Notes under the pieces: model-generated
Databases searched by the model: none
The model's input: the letters and a program-made list of their open reading frames with translations, nothing else
What the model was told of the DNA's origin: nothing
Source of the DNA: Pandoraea thiooxydans
Lineage (GTDB): Bacteria; Pseudomonadota; Gammaproteobacteria; Burkholderiales; Burkholderiaceae
Direction: 5' to 3'
DNA length: 64,000 nt
Assembly (NCBI RefSeq): GCF_001931675.1
Contig: NZ_CP014839.1
Coordinates: 1,798,001 to 1,862,000, forward strand
Made by a program: the position numbers and the translations under genes
Shown: positions 1-8,766 of the stretch, piece by piece
Position numbering within the stretch: the stretch's first letter is position 1
How the letters are laid out: each line of letters starts with the position of its first letter

Positions 1-393
1 GGCAATCTGAAGGAAGCATTCGCCGGCGAGTCACAGGCCAATCGACGCTATCTGTATTTCGCAGCCAAGGCCGATGTCGAAGGTTACAACGATGTGTCCG
101 CGGTGTTCCGTTCGACCGCGGAAGGGGAAACCGGGCACGCGCACGGCCACCTCGAGTATCTCGAGCAGTCCGGCGACCCGGTGACCGGCCTGCCGATCGG
201 CCCGACCCGCGACAACCTCAAATCGGCGGTGGCGGGGGAAACCCACGAATACACCGACATGTATCCCGGCATGGCCAAAACCGCCCGGGAAGAGGGTTTC
301 GACGAGATTGCCGACTGGTTCGAAACGCTCGCCAAGGCCGAGCGCTCGCACGCCAACAAATTCCAGCGCACGCTGGACAGCCTGACCGACTGA
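1..393 (+). CDS. Rubrerythrin-family protein, 5' end outside window
   Basis: The reading frame is open from base 1 to a TGA at 393, so the N-terminus lies before the window and 130 residues are visible. It is a ferritin-like four-helix protein. Diiron-type motifs are seen in order as GESQANRRY near the start, [15 protein letters not shown] and AERSHANKF. No C-terminal rubredoxin domain (CxxC pairs) follows, so this is the short form. Members reduce peroxide at a diiron site in the cytoplasm. The next two genes (a CCG-domain Fe-S protein and DUF3501) follow on the same strand, and this trio is a recurring oxidative-stress block in proteobacteria. The family call is firm; its exact electron donor cannot be told from the sequence. 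Confidence 0.9.
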   Translation, partial: GNLKEAFAGESQANRRYLYFAAKADVEGYNDVSAVFRSTAEGETGHAHGHLEYLEQSGDPVTGLPIGPTRDNLKSAVAGETHEYTDMYPGMAKTAREEGFDEIADWFETLAKAERSHANKFQRTLDSLTD

Positions 394-490
394 TCCGCCA
401 CTCGCATCGGTGGCGCCCTGCAACGGGCGGCGGGCTCGCGGCCCGTCGCCTGTTTGGCGCATCTGCCACAAAAACAAACAGGAGGACCCG

Positions 491-1834
491 ATGGCGTCGA
501 TTCGCGAAGGCAGTCTGGAGGCGCCGACCCGGCACGCCCTCGACTGGAAGGATGAAGCGTTCTACGACGAGGCCGCGTTGCAGGCCGAAATGGAACGTAT
601 CTTCGACATCTGTCATGGCTGCCGCCGCTGCGTGAACCTGTGCGGCGCGTTCCCGACGCTGTTCGATCTGGTCGACGAAGGGCCGACCGGCGAGGTCGAC
701 GGCGTGCCGAAAGAAAAATACGCCGACGTCGTCGATCAGTGCTACCTGTGCGACATGTGCTACATGACGAAGTGTCCCTACGTGCCGCCGCACGAGTGGA
801 ACGTCGATTTCCCGCATACGATGTTGCGCGCCAAGGCGGTTGCTTTCCGCAAGACCGGCGGCAAATGGCGTGACCGGATATTGTCGTCGACCGACGGGCT
901 GGGCAAGTTCGCCGGCATCCCGATCGTCACCCAGACGGTCAACGCGCTCAACCGTACCGCCGTGGTGCGCGAGGCAATGCAAGGCGCGCTCGGGGTGGAC
1001 AAAAACGCCTGGGTGCCCGATTACGCGACGCGCAAATTCCGCAGCATCGCGCGCGACGATACCGCACCGGCCGTGCGCGACGGCGAGCGCACCCCTGGCA
1101 AGGTGGCGATTTTTTCTACCTGCTACGTCAATTACAACGAACCGGGTATCGGCGAGGATCTGCTGAAAATTCTCCGGCACAACGAGATTCCCTACGAAAT
1201 CGTTGAGAAGGAGGCGTGCTGCGGTATGCCGAAATTCGAGCTGGGCGATCTGGCGTCGGTGGAAAAGCACAAGGACAAGAATATCCCTGTGCTGCAGCGT
1301 TATGCCGAGGCCGGCTATGCGATTCTGTCGGCCATTCCGTCCTGCACGCTGATGTTCAAGCAGGAGTTGCCGCTGCTGTTCGCCGGCGACGCGGCGGTGC
1401 GCCAGGTCGGCGCCTCGATGTGGGATCCGTTCGAGTACCTGATGGCGCGCCATCGCGATGGCCTGCTCAAAACCGATTTCAAGCAGCCGCTGGGCAAGGT
1501 GTCGTATCACATCCCTTGTCACGGCCGGGTCCAGAATATTGGCCGCAAGACCGAGGAGATGCTCAAGCTGCTGCCGGAAACCACCGTCAACACGGTCGAA
1601 CGATGTTCGGGGCACGCCGGCACCTGGGGCGTGAAAAAGGCCTATCACGCGACGGCCATGAAAATCGGCCGCCCGGTTTTCAAGGCCATGGCCAAGGACG
1701 AGCCGGATTTCATCAGTTCCGACTGCCAGCTCGCGGGTCATCATATTGAACAGGGCATGGGGCAGGCCGAAGGCGCCCGCGTGCCGGAGTTGGCGCATCC
1801 GCTCACGCTATTGCGCCGCGCCTACGGAATATAA
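491..1834 (+). CDS. Heterodisulfide-reductase-related Fe-S (CCG domain) protein
   Basis: A 447-residue protein with an N-terminal ferredoxin-like module: [11 protein letters not shown] and, further on, [14 protein letters not shown], each suited to a 4Fe-4S cluster. Two C-terminal cysteine-rich CCG-type domains follow, with ACCGMPKFE in the first and a [16 protein letters not shown] region in the second. Proteins of this type pass electrons between flavoproteins, quinones or small redox proteins in the cytoplasm. The start at 491 is preceded by AGGAGG at good spacing; an upstream in-frame start at 410 lacks this. It lies 97 bases after the rubrerythrin and 12 bases before DUF3501, which suggests it feeds electrons to the rubrerythrin. 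That partnership is inferred from context. Confidence 0.85.
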   Translation: MASIREGSLEAPTRHALDWKDEAFYDEAALQAEMERIFDICHGCRRCVNLCGAFPTLFDLVDEGPTGEVDGVPKEKYADVVDQCYLCDMCYMTKCPYVPPHEWNVDFPHTMLRAKAVAFRKTGGKWRDRILSSTDGLGKFAGIPIVTQTVNALNRTAVVREAMQGALGVDKNAWVPDYATRKFRSIARDDTAPAVRDGERTPGKVAIFSTCYVNYNEPGIGEDLLKILRHNEIPYEIVEKEACCGMPKFELGDLASVEKHKDKNIPVLQRYAEAGYAILSAIPSCTLMFKQELPLLFAGDAAVRQVGASMWDPFEYLMARHRDGLLKTDFKQPLGKVSYHIPCHGRVQNIGRKTEEMLKLLPETTVNTVERCSGHAGTWGVKKAYHATAMKIGRPVFKAMAKDEPDFISSDCQLAGHHIEQGMGQAEGARVPELAHPLTLLRRAYGI

Positions 1835-1846
1835 GGAGTTCGACCG

Positions 1847-2443
1847 ATGTCTATCAGCCGTGAAAGTCTGTGGTCGCTGGAAGAGTATGCGCGCCGTCGC
1901 CAGGAATTCCGCGCCGAGGTGATGGCCCACAAGAAGCGGCGCACGGTGGCGGTGGGCGGCCACGTCACGCTGATTTTCGAGGACGAGCTGACGGTGCGCT
2001 ATCAGATCCAGGAAATGCTGCGTATCGAGCGCACCTTCGAGGAGCGCGGCATTCTCGATGAACTCGACGCCTACAACCCGTTGATCCCGGACGGGCACAA
2101 TCTCAAGGCGACCATGATGATCGAGTATGCCGATGAAGCCGTGCGCAAGGTCGAACTCGCGCGCCTGCTCGGCGTGCAGGACCGGGTCTATGTGCAGGTC
2201 GGCCAGCATCCGCGCGTGTTCGCGGTTGCCGATGAGGATCTCGACCGGCAAAACGAGACCAAAACCTCGTCGGTGCATTTCCTGCGTTTCGAGCTGACGC
2301 CAGAGATGATTGCCGAGTTGCGCGGCCAACGCGGCACGGGGGCGCCGAGCCTGGCGATCGGCATCGAGCATCCGAACTACACCTATCGCGTCGATGCGGT
2401 GGCGCCCGAGACGCTTGCCGCGCTGGTGCGGGATCTCGCCTGA
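1847..2443 (+). CDS. DUF3501 family protein
   Basis: A 198-residue soluble protein with no signal peptide or membrane segment. The N-terminal half carries the family-like stretch around TVAVGGHVTLIFEDE, followed by YQIQEMLRIER. The function of DUF3501 is not established. The gene starts 12 bases after the Fe-S protein, preceded by AAGGAG, and so is almost certainly in the same transcript as the rubrerythrin and Fe-S genes. The same three-gene order is common in Betaproteobacteria, which supports a shared redox or peroxide-defence role, but no catalytic residue can be pointed to. Confidence 0.85.
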   Translation: MSISRESLWSLEEYARRRQEFRAEVMAHKKRRTVAVGGHVTLIFEDELTVRYQIQEMLRIERTFEERGILDELDAYNPLIPDGHNLKATMMIEYADEAVRKVELARLLGVQDRVYVQVGQHPRVFAVADEDLDRQNETKTSSVHFLRFELTPEMIAELRGQRGTGAPSLAIGIEHPNYTYRVDAVAPETLAALVRDLA

Positions 2444-2473
2444 AATGTTCGGGGCCAGACTCACGGGTGCCCC

Positions 2474-3965
2474 ATGACGATACCATCCTCCCCAGACGTT
2501 GCGCCGCCGGACGAAGGCGCTCGCAATACCCGCGACGAAGCACTGCGCGAGCGTCATTGCGCCGCGGTGCAACCGGTGGTGGCGGCGGCGTTCGAGCGCC
2601 TGCGCTGGCCCGCCGCACGCCTGCGCGAAGAACGCGAGCGCCGGCTGCGCGCCCTGATCGCCCATGCCCGGCAGCGCTCGCCGTGGCATGCGGCGCGCCT
2701 GGCCAGTGTCGATGCGGCCCGGCTTACCGAAGCGGGTTTGCGCGACCTGCCGACCATGACCAAGCACGACCTGATGGCGAACTTCGACGAGATCGCCACC
2801 GATCGCCCGTCTGACGCTGCAGCTTGCCAACCGTCATCTGGCGCGGCTCGGCGATCGCGACAGCTACCTGCTCGATGCCTGGCATGCGGTCGCCACCAGC
2901 GGCGCGACCGGCCGGCGAGGGGTGTTCGTGTACGGCTGGGACGGCTGGATGGAGTGCTATGCAACGGCGCAACGCTATGCGTTTGCCTATGCGTTGGCCG
3001 CCGGCATGGCTGCGTCGCCGCAAAGTGGCTTCGCGATCGCGCAAGTGGCAGCCAATCAGGCCACGCACATGACCTACGCGCTGACCGAAACCTTCAGATC
3101 GCCGCAGTTTCGCTTCCATCAATTTCCGGTCACGTCGCCACTGCCGCATATCGTGGGCGGCCTCAACGCCGCCCAGCCGATCGTACTGCAAGGGTATCCG
3201 TCGATGCTGGGCCTGCTCGCGCAGGAGGCCGCGGCCGGGCGTCTGACGATTGCGCCGCGTCTGTCGATCGGCATCGGCGAGCCGCTCTACCCATCCACGC
3301 GGGAGCGGCTCTCGCGCGCGTTTCCCGCTGCGCCAGTGCAAAACTGGTGGGGTTGCAGCGAGACCAGCGGGCTTGCGATGTCGTGCGGCGCCGGTGCGGG
3401 GATGCATTTGAGTGACGACACGCTCATCGTCGAACTGGTCGACGAGAAGGGCGCACCGATTGCGCCCGGCCAGACGGCTGCCAAAATATTCGTGACCAAT
3501 TTGTTCAACCGGCTCACGCCGCTGATCCGCTATGAGCTGTCGGATCAGCCGACGCTGCTCGACGAACCGTGTCCGTGCGGCTCGGCCCATCGTCGTGTGG
3601 CAGATTTGCAGGGCAGGCACGAAGAGAATTTTGCGTACGGCGATGACCGCGGCGAGCGGATCATCGTGCATCCGAAGGTATTCACCTCGGTGCTGTTCAG
3701 CGAGGCCGGCATTCTCGACTATCAAGTCTGGCAAACCGCGCGAGGCGCCGAGATCGATTTCCTGCCGGGTGAGGCGCCCGGCGACGCGGTGGATCTCAGC
3801 GCGGTAGGCGAGCGTGTAGTGCATGCGCTCGCCGCGCTCGGCGTGCCGTCCCCCGAGGCCGTACTGAGACCGCGTCCTGAACTGGACCGCCGACATGGCG
3901 GAAAACTCGTCCGGCATGTGCCGCTGGATCACCCCACCGCACGCCGACACATCGAATCTTCGTAG
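2474..3965 (+). pseudogene. PaaK-like acyl-adenylate/CoA ligase, single-base frameshift
   Basis: The two halves of one adenylate-forming ligase lie in different frames. The N-terminal ~111 residues run to ANFDEIATDR. The rest continues in the next frame from about 2808 (RLTLQLANRH) through the nucleotide-binding loop ATSGATGRRG, WWGCSETSG and a CPCGSAHRR zinc-like cysteine motif. Removing one C from the CCC at about 2806-2808 restores a single 497-codon frame, a normal length for phenylacetate-CoA-ligase-like enzymes. Such enzymes activate an aryl or fatty acid as AMP ester and load it on CoA or a carrier protein. Position at the head of the synthase operon suggests starter-unit activation. 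The lesion may be a real mutation or a sequencing error. Confidence 0.8.
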
Positions 3966-3979
3966 CGCTCGATCGGCAA

Positions 3980-3995
3980 TCCCGGTTTGCCGGGA
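3980..3995. repeat. GC hairpin in the ligase-ACP gap
   Basis: TCCCGG and CCGGGA form a 6-bp stem around a TTTG loop, 15 bases after the ligase stop. The 191-base gap before the acyl carrier protein gene holds further small inverted repeats but no convincing gene. No T-run follows, so Rho-independent termination is not shown; it could set the ligase apart from the downstream operon. Confidence 0.4.
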
Positions 3996-4156
3996 AGGTC
4001 GCAACGCCGTGGCCGGTGTCGCGCACGCCGGGCTTGCCGCCGGGCAACGCGCATAAGCGCATCGTTTCAAAACTACGCGATTTCGGTCTATTGCCAGTGG
4101 GGCGTGGCGCGCTACAGTTTCTCCAAGGTCAATGCAGTCGGTCTCTGGAGTGCAGC

Positions 4157-4426
4157 ATGATAACCACGCCCACGAAAATCGAAAGCGAGCTCGCCACCTT
4201 GATCATCGAGGGACTCAACCTCGATATCGATCGTGAACACATCGATCCCGATGGACCGATTTTCGGCGAAGGCCTGGGCCTGGATTCGATCGATGCCCTC
4301 GAGTTGGGCATGCTGCTCTCATCGACTTACCACGTGACCATCACGCCGGGCGATAAAAAGAACGACGAGATTTTCAAATCGCTTCGATCGCTCGGACAGT
4401 ATGTCGAACAGCACCGGCAGGCGTGA
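4157..4426 (+). CDS. Acyl carrier protein
   Basis: An 89-residue acidic protein with the carrier-protein signature GLDSIDALEL; Ser44 is the expected phosphopantetheine attachment site. It would hold the growing chain for the ketosynthase, reductase and dehydratases encoded next. GGAG lies just before the start at a usable distance. The sequence differs from a housekeeping AcpP (for example the tail KKNDEIFKSLRSLGQYV) and the gene sits outside any fab cluster, so it is a dedicated secondary-metabolism carrier. No phosphopantetheinyl transferase gene is present in the window, so activation must come from elsewhere in the genome. Confidence 0.93.
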   Translation: MITTPTKIESELATLIIEGLNLDIDREHIDPDGPIFGEGLGLDSIDALELGMLLSSTYHVTITPGDKKNDEIFKSLRSLGQYVEQHRQA

Positions 4427-4432
4427 ACGGCA

Positions 4433-4768
4433 ATGACGCACGATGCGACAGCCGGCGGCGCACGGTACGCGGTGCGTGACGTGGTGCGCAGCGATCATGG
4501 CGCGATTCCCGGACACTTTCCCGAACAGCCGGTGGTGCCGGCGGTGGTGATCCTCGAGCGGGTTATGTCGGCCCTGGCTGCCTGGAACGCCGGGGCGCGC
4601 GTCGTGCATATCGATCACGCGAAATTCATGCACGTGCTGCGGCCCGATCAGGCGTTCACCATCACCCTGGCACGCGAAGACGACGCTCACTTGCGCTTCG
4701 AGTGCACCGACGACGACGGCACGCGCGTTGCCGCAGGCAAGTGCATCGTGCAGGGCCTGGCCTTATGA
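4433..4768 (+). CDS. FabZ-like 3-hydroxyacyl-ACP dehydratase
   Basis: A 111-residue single-hotdog protein. The FabZ signature is clear: D-H22-GAIPGH28-FPEQPVVPAV, where His22 and the GHFP loop form the usual catalytic end of the hotdog. FabZ also uses a glutamate or aspartate on the central helix, and Glu42 (ILERV) is a candidate. It would remove water from beta-hydroxyacyl-ACP to give a trans-2-enoyl chain. The gene starts seven bases after the ACP stop, and its stop overlaps the start of the ketosynthase (ATGA), so it is translationally coupled. No enoyl reductase is encoded nearby, so double bonds would be kept. Confidence 0.85.
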   Translation: MTHDATAGGARYAVRDVVRSDHGAIPGHFPEQPVVPAVVILERVMSALAAWNAGARVVHIDHAKFMHVLRPDQAFTITLAREDDAHLRFECTDDDGTRVAAGKCIVQGLAL

Positions 4769-5973
4769 GCGATATCGCCCGGCAAACTCCAATCTATGTG
4801 ACGGCCTACACGCTGACCAGCGCGCTGGGCGTGGGCAACCAGGCGGCGCTGCGGGCCTTGCAGACGGGGCGAGGCGGACTGCGCGAGGTGACGCTGCGTG
4901 CCGGCGGCCAGACCTGGCTCGGCCTGATCGATGGCGCGGCCGATGCGCCGGTGCCGGCCGCGTTGGCGCAGTACGATTGCCGGGCGCACCGTATTCTCGG
5001 CAGCGCGCTGGCGCAAGACGGATTCGCGCCAGCAGTGCGGCGCGCGGCCGAGCGCTACGGCGCGCAGCGGATCGGCTGCTTCATCGGCACCATCGCCTCG
5101 GGCCTGGCCGAACTGGAGGCTCGCTATGTGGGCTGCGATCCCGCCCATGGCGATCTTGGCCCGGACGTGCGTGTGAGGCATACCGCACATCTGGCTTCGG
5201 CCACCGAGTTTTGCTGCCGCGTACTGGGCATCGACGGACCGGCAGCGACCATATCGACCGCCTGCTCCTCGAGTGCGAAGGTGTTTGCCAGTGCGTATCG
5301 GCATCTCCAGGCCGGCCTGTGCGACGCGGCCGTGGTGGCGGGGATCGATTGCGCCAACGAGGGATTCATCTACGGTTTTCGCTCGCTCGGGCTGCTCTCC
5401 GAAGCGCCGTGCCGCCCCTGGGATAAGGCGCGCGACGGCATCAGCATCGGCGAGGCGGCCGGCTTTGCGCTGCTCGAGAGGGTGCCGCATGAGACCGGGC
5501 CTGGAGCGATCGCCCTGACGGGCTTTGGCGAGAGCAGCGACGCTTATCATATGACCGCGCCTCATCCGGAGGGCGCCGGCGCACGCGCGGCCATCGAACT
5601 GGCATTGCAGCGCGCCGGACTGGATGCCGATGAGATCGATTATGTCAATCTGCACGGCAGCGGCAGCCCATCGAACGACAGCGCGGAAGATGCAGCGATT
5701 GCGGCGGTGTTCGGCGACGGCTGCCTTTGCAGCTCGACCAAAGGCTGGACCGGTCACACGCAGGGTGCGGCCGGCATTACCGAGGCGGTCATTTCGTTTT
5801 TGTCGATACGTGCCGGCCTCGTCCCCGCGAACCTGAATGCGCGCGAGATCGACCCGGCGCTGCGCACGCCGGTGGCGCTGGAGACGCTGCAGCGGCCGCT
5901 CAAGCGCGTGCTGAGCAATTCATTCGGCTTTGGCGGCAACAACTGCGCGCTCGTCTTTGAGGCACTCGCATGA
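4765..5973 (+). CDS. Beta-ketoacyl-ACP synthase (FabF/KS-alpha type)
   Basis: A 402-residue thiolase-fold condensing enzyme with the full Cys-His-His triad: Cys167 in STACSSSA, His297 in NLHGSGSPSND and His331 in GWTGHTQGAAG. The C-terminal glycine-rich SFGFGGNNC is intact. It is expected to elongate ACP-bound chains with malonyl units. The start at 4765 overlaps the previous stop by four bases and the end overlaps the next gene likewise. Being followed directly by a Cys-less partner resembles KS/chain-length-factor pairs of aryl polyene, xanthomonadin and other type II systems. It is closer to FabF than to a modular PKS domain. Product and chain length are not deducible. Confidence 0.92.
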   Translation: MSDIARQTPIYVTAYTLTSALGVGNQAALRALQTGRGGLREVTLRAGGQTWLGLIDGAADAPVPAALAQYDCRAHRILGSALAQDGFAPAVRRAAERYGAQRIGCFIGTIASGLAELEARYVGCDPAHGDLGPDVRVRHTAHLASATEFCCRVLGIDGPAATISTACSSSAKVFASAYRHLQAGLCDAAVVAGIDCANEGFIYGFRSLGLLSEAPCRPWDKARDGISIGEAAGFALLERVPHETGPGAIALTGFGESSDAYHMTAPHPEGAGARAAIELALQRAGLDADEIDYVNLHGSGSPSNDSAEDAAIAAVFGDGCLCSSTKGWTGHTQGAAGITEAVISFLSIRAGLVPANLNAREIDPALRTPVALETLQRPLKRVLSNSFGFGGNNCALVFEALA

Positions 5974-6773
5974 CTCCCCTGTTCGTCGATGCCGTCGAGA
6001 TGCTCGGCCCCGGCGTGCGCGACTGGGCACAGGGCGCGGCGCTGTTGCGCGAGCCGTGCGACGGCGCACTCGGCGATCTGCCAAGCGGCGAACCGTCGAT
6101 GCTGGCACCCAACGAACGGCGTCGCACCACCACAGCGATTCGCCTGGCGTTGCGCGTGACCGAGCAACTGGCCGCGCGCGCGCCGCTCGACGTGTCCCTC
6201 ATCGCCTCGGTGTTCACCTCGTCGGCCGGCGATCTGCACGTGACCGACCGTGTGTGCATGGCCCTTGGCCAGCCCGGCGCGCCGGTCTCGCCGATTCATT
6301 TCCACAACATCGTGCACAACGCCACGGCCGGTTACTGGTCGATTGGCGCGCACGCGCAGGCCGGTTCGGTCAGCCTGAGCGCAGGCGAGGCGAGCTTTGC
6401 CGCCGGCTTGCTCGAAGCGCTCTCGATCGTCGTGAGCGAGCAGGCCCCGGTGCTGCTGGTCTCCTACGAGCAGCCGGCGCCGGCCATCATCGACCGCCAC
6501 TTGCCGATCTGCGCGCCGTTTGCCACCGCCATGCTGGTCAGCGGCCGGGCGCTCGGTGCGCGCGGTTGGGCACTGAACGTGGAACGCATTCCCGGTTGCC
6601 CGGCCTCGCGCATGACACATCCGGCCTGGGAGGACTTGCGGGCCGGCAACGCAGCGGCGCGTGCATTGCCATTGCTCGAATGCATGGCCACGGACCGCCG
6701 CGAGCGGATTTTCCTGGATGCGGGAGGAGCAGCGAGTGTCGCAGTCGATATCGCACCGATTGGTCGCGCATGA
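5970..6773 (+). CDS. Ketosynthase-like chain length factor (no active Cys)
   Basis: A 267-residue protein resembling the truncated N-terminal ketosynthase domain (Ketoacyl-synt_2 type) found next to the KS in aryl-polyene-like clusters. The region that would carry the nucleophile reads NIVHNATAGYWSIGA, with no cysteine, so it should not condense. The likely role is to pair with the upstream KS and set chain length. It overlaps the KS by four bases, and the GTG start of the next dehydratase lies inside its 3' end. Conserved features include SSAGDLHVTDR near residue 80. Identification rests on position and overall pattern rather than a catalytic motif. Confidence 0.8.
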   Translation: MTPLFVDAVEMLGPGVRDWAQGAALLREPCDGALGDLPSGEPSMLAPNERRRTTTAIRLALRVTEQLAARAPLDVSLIASVFTSSAGDLHVTDRVCMALGQPGAPVSPIHFHNIVHNATAGYWSIGAHAQAGSVSLSAGEASFAAGLLEALSIVVSEQAPVLLVSYEQPAPAIIDRHLPICAPFATAMLVSGRALGARGWALNVERIPGCPASRMTHPAWEDLRAGNAAARALPLLECMATDRRERIFLDAGGAASVAVDIAPIGRA

Positions 6774-7191
6774 GATCTACCGCCGCATTCCGCACGACGG
6801 CGCGATGCGCTTGCTCGATGCCGTGACGGACTGGGACGACACGATGATCGAGTGCGCGGCCGGCTCGCATGCCGATCCCGAGCATCCGCTGCGCTGGCTC
6901 GGCCGGCTGGCCGGCGTGCATGCGATCGAATATGCGGCGCAGGCGGTTGCGTTGCATGCCAGCCTGGTCAGCGGCGACGCGCCGCTGCGGCGGGCCTATG
7001 TGGCCGCGTTTCGGCGTGTCGATTTGCTTGCAGAACGCCTCGATACGCTCGGCGCCGCGCCGCTGGCGGTTCGCGCCACGCTCAAGGCCGCGCAGGGCGG
7101 CGGCGCGCAATATGCGTTCGACGTGTGCTGTGCGGCGCAAACCCTGACGCGAGGCATGATGACGGTCGCCATCGAGCGAGGCGTGCCATGA
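6736..7191 (+). CDS. Second hotdog dehydratase (ApeP/ApeI-like)
   Basis: A 151-residue hotdog protein from the GTG at 6736, which has GGAGG at a good distance and lies inside the preceding gene. Near the N-terminus it has R-I-P-H-D-G-AMRLLDAV, the hotdog lead-in with a catalytic-type His in the PH-x-G-x-M context seen in FabA/FabZ-like dehydratases of aryl polyene clusters. The central helix HAIEYAAQAVALHA carries a Glu in the position used by FabA-type enzymes. Two distinct dehydratases and no enoyl reductase fit a conjugated polyene product. It might instead act as an editing thioesterase; no acyl release motif is visible. Confidence 0.75.
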   Translation: MSQSISHRLVAHEIYRRIPHDGAMRLLDAVTDWDDTMIECAAGSHADPEHPLRWLGRLAGVHAIEYAAQAVALHASLVSGDAPLRRAYVAAFRRVDLLAERLDTLGAAPLAVRATLKAAQGGGAQYAFDVCCAAQTLTRGMMTVAIERGVP

Positions 7192-7919
7192 CATCGGCGA
7201 CCGCCAGGCGAGCGCTCGTCACCGGCGGCAGCGGCGCATTGGGCGCGGCGATTTGCCGCCGCCTGGCGCGCCAGGGTTGCCATGTGATCGTGCATGCGCA
7301 CCGCAACCCGGCGCGCGCACAGGCCGTCGCCGACGAAATCGTCGGGCACGGCGGCAGCGCCGAGACGGTCGGCTTCGACGTGATCGACAACGCGGGGGCC
7401 GCGCAGGCGCTGGCTTACCTGCTTGAAGCGGGGCCGATCCAGGTGGTCGTCAACAACGCGGGCGTGCATGACGATGCGCCGCTGGCCGGCATGACGTTCG
7501 AGCAGTGGCGGCGCGTTGTCGAGGTGTCGCTGCACGGGTTTTTCAACGTCACGCAGCCGCTGCTGCTGCCGATGATCCGCACCCGCTGGGGGCGGGTGAT
7601 CAGTGTGTCGTCGGTGGTGGGCAGCATCGGCAATCGCGGGCAGGGCAATTACGCGGCGGCCAAGGCAGGACTGCATGGGGTCACCAAAGCGCTCGCGCTG
7701 GAACTTGCCACGCGCGGCGTCACGGTCAATGCGATCGCGCCCGGTTTTATCGCCGCCGGCATGGCCGAGGGGATTGCGCAAAGCGTGATCGACGCGGTGG
7801 TGCCGATGAAGCGCGCGGGCGGCGCCGACGAAGTGGCCGCCGCGGTCGGTTACCTGGCATTGGACGAGGCAGCTTACGTGACCGGGCAGATCTTGGGCAT
7901 CAGCGGCGGACTCGGATGA
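7188..7919 (+). CDS. 3-oxoacyl-ACP reductase (FabG-type SDR)
   Basis: A 243-residue classical short-chain dehydrogenase. The dinucleotide motif TGGSGALG occupies residues 12-19, VNNAGV follows near residue 88, and the catalytic Ser (SVSSVVG, about 139-145), Tyr155 and Lys159 (YAAAK) are all present. It ends with ITGQ-like YVTGQILGISGG, typical of FabG. It would reduce beta-ketoacyl-ACP with NADPH in the cytoplasm, before the dehydratases. The start overlaps the preceding stop by four bases, and only 22 bases separate it from the diiron gene, so it belongs to the same operon. Confidence 0.9.
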   Translation: MTSATARRALVTGGSGALGAAICRRLARQGCHVIVHAHRNPARAQAVADEIVGHGGSAETVGFDVIDNAGAAQALAYLLEAGPIQVVVNNAGVHDDAPLAGMTFEQWRRVVEVSLHGFFNVTQPLLLPMIRTRWGRVISVSSVVGSIGNRGQGNYAAAKAGLHGVTKALALELATRGVTVNAIAPGFIAAGMAEGIAQSVIDAVVPMKRAGGADEVAAAVGYLALDEAAYVTGQILGISGGLG

Positions 7920-7941
7920 GTCGCCGCGAAGGAGGAGGACG

Positions 7942-8766
7942 ATGGCGCACGAATTGGAGGACCTGAGCAATCAATTGGGATACTACCGGCTGCTCGAATC
8001 ATCGGAGCGGGCGCGCTGGATTTTTCGCGAACAGCCGTGGGACGAGATCGACACGAGCAAAGTGACGCCGGCTCTGATCGAAGACGTGAAAATCGCCGCG
8101 TATGCGGAATTGACGACGTTCTCCGCCACCGCGGCGTTCATGCAACTGCTGCACGACGATGTGGACTTCACGCAATGGCTGTCGGTGTGGTTCTACGAGG
8201 AGACCAAGCATCCGTTGGCGTTGATCCGCTGGCTCGGCCGCCTCGGTGTGCCGGTTGCGCAGGAGTTCATTCACCGTGGGCGCAGGATCACCCCGATGAC
8301 GCATTCGCCGGTCGAGATGCTGACCTCGAACATCTGCTCGGAAATCGCCGCGAACACTGCCTATAACCAGTTCGCCAAAACGGTCGAGGAGCCGGTGCTG
8401 GTGCAGATCGTCAAGGACCTGGCGCGCGACGAAATGCGCCATTCGGTGGGTTTCGAGTTTTACTGCAAGCAGACCATCGAGCGCTCGGACGACCCCGAGC
8501 GCGAGCGTCTGGTGGCGCTGCGCACGGCGTGGTTCCTGCTGCAGCCGGCCAGCGACGGGGTGACGCAGCATCCGGTATTCATGACGCTGCTGAAAATGCA
8601 TTGCCTCGATATCGCGGAAGTCGAGCGGCGCTACCGCGAGCACATCGTCATGCGGATCGCCAAAATGCTCGAGCTCGATATACCCGGTCCCGATGCGTTC
8701 TTTGAGGTCTACACAGAGCTCAAGAAACGCTATCGCGCCGAGCGGCGCCCAGCGCATGCGACGTGA
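7942..8766 (+). CDS. Ferritin-like diiron oxidase (acyl-ACP desaturase type)
   Basis: A 274-residue helical protein with a complete two-iron ligand set: Glu56 in AYAELTTF, Glu87 and His90 in EETKH, Glu134 in CSEIAANTAY, and Glu164 and His167 in RDEMRH. The two ExxH pairs resemble EENRH and DEKRH of soluble acyl-ACP desaturases. It may therefore desaturate, hydroxylate or otherwise oxidise the ACP-bound chain with O2. GGAGGAGGA lies before the ATG. It follows the reductase by 22 bases and overlaps the carotenoid oxygenase gene by 11 bases. It has no membrane segment. Close relatives are often annotated only as ferritin-like; substrate is unknown. An N-oxygenase role is less likely without amino-group chemistry nearby. 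Confidence 0.82.
   Translation: MAHELEDLSNQLGYYRLLESSERARWIFREQPWDEIDTSKVTPALIEDVKIAAYAELTTFSATAAFMQLLHDDVDFTQWLSVWFYEETKHPLALIRWLGRLGVPVAQEFIHRGRRITPMTHSPVEMLTSNICSEIAANTAYNQFAKTVEEPVLVQIVKDLARDEMRHSVGFEFYCKQTIERSDDPERERLVALRTAWFLLQPASDGVTQHPVFMTLLKMHCLDIAEVERRYREHIVMRIAKMLELDIPGPDAFFEVYTELKKRYRAERRPAHAT

Noticed and set aside
218-1798. A long minus-strand open frame over the rubrerythrin and Fe-S genes
   Set aside because: Shadow frame; the plus-strand genes carry clear diiron and Fe-S motifs and ribosome-binding sites.
2800-2815. Programmed frameshifting in the ligase gene
   Set aside because: There is no slippery heptamer or stable downstream structure that I can see, and the family is not known to use it; mutation or sequencing error is simpler.
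7942-8766. Assigning the diiron gene as an AurF-like N-oxygenase or UndA-like decarboxylase
   Set aside because: The ExxH pairs and spacing look more like acyl-ACP desaturases; no amine or terminal-alkene context is visible.
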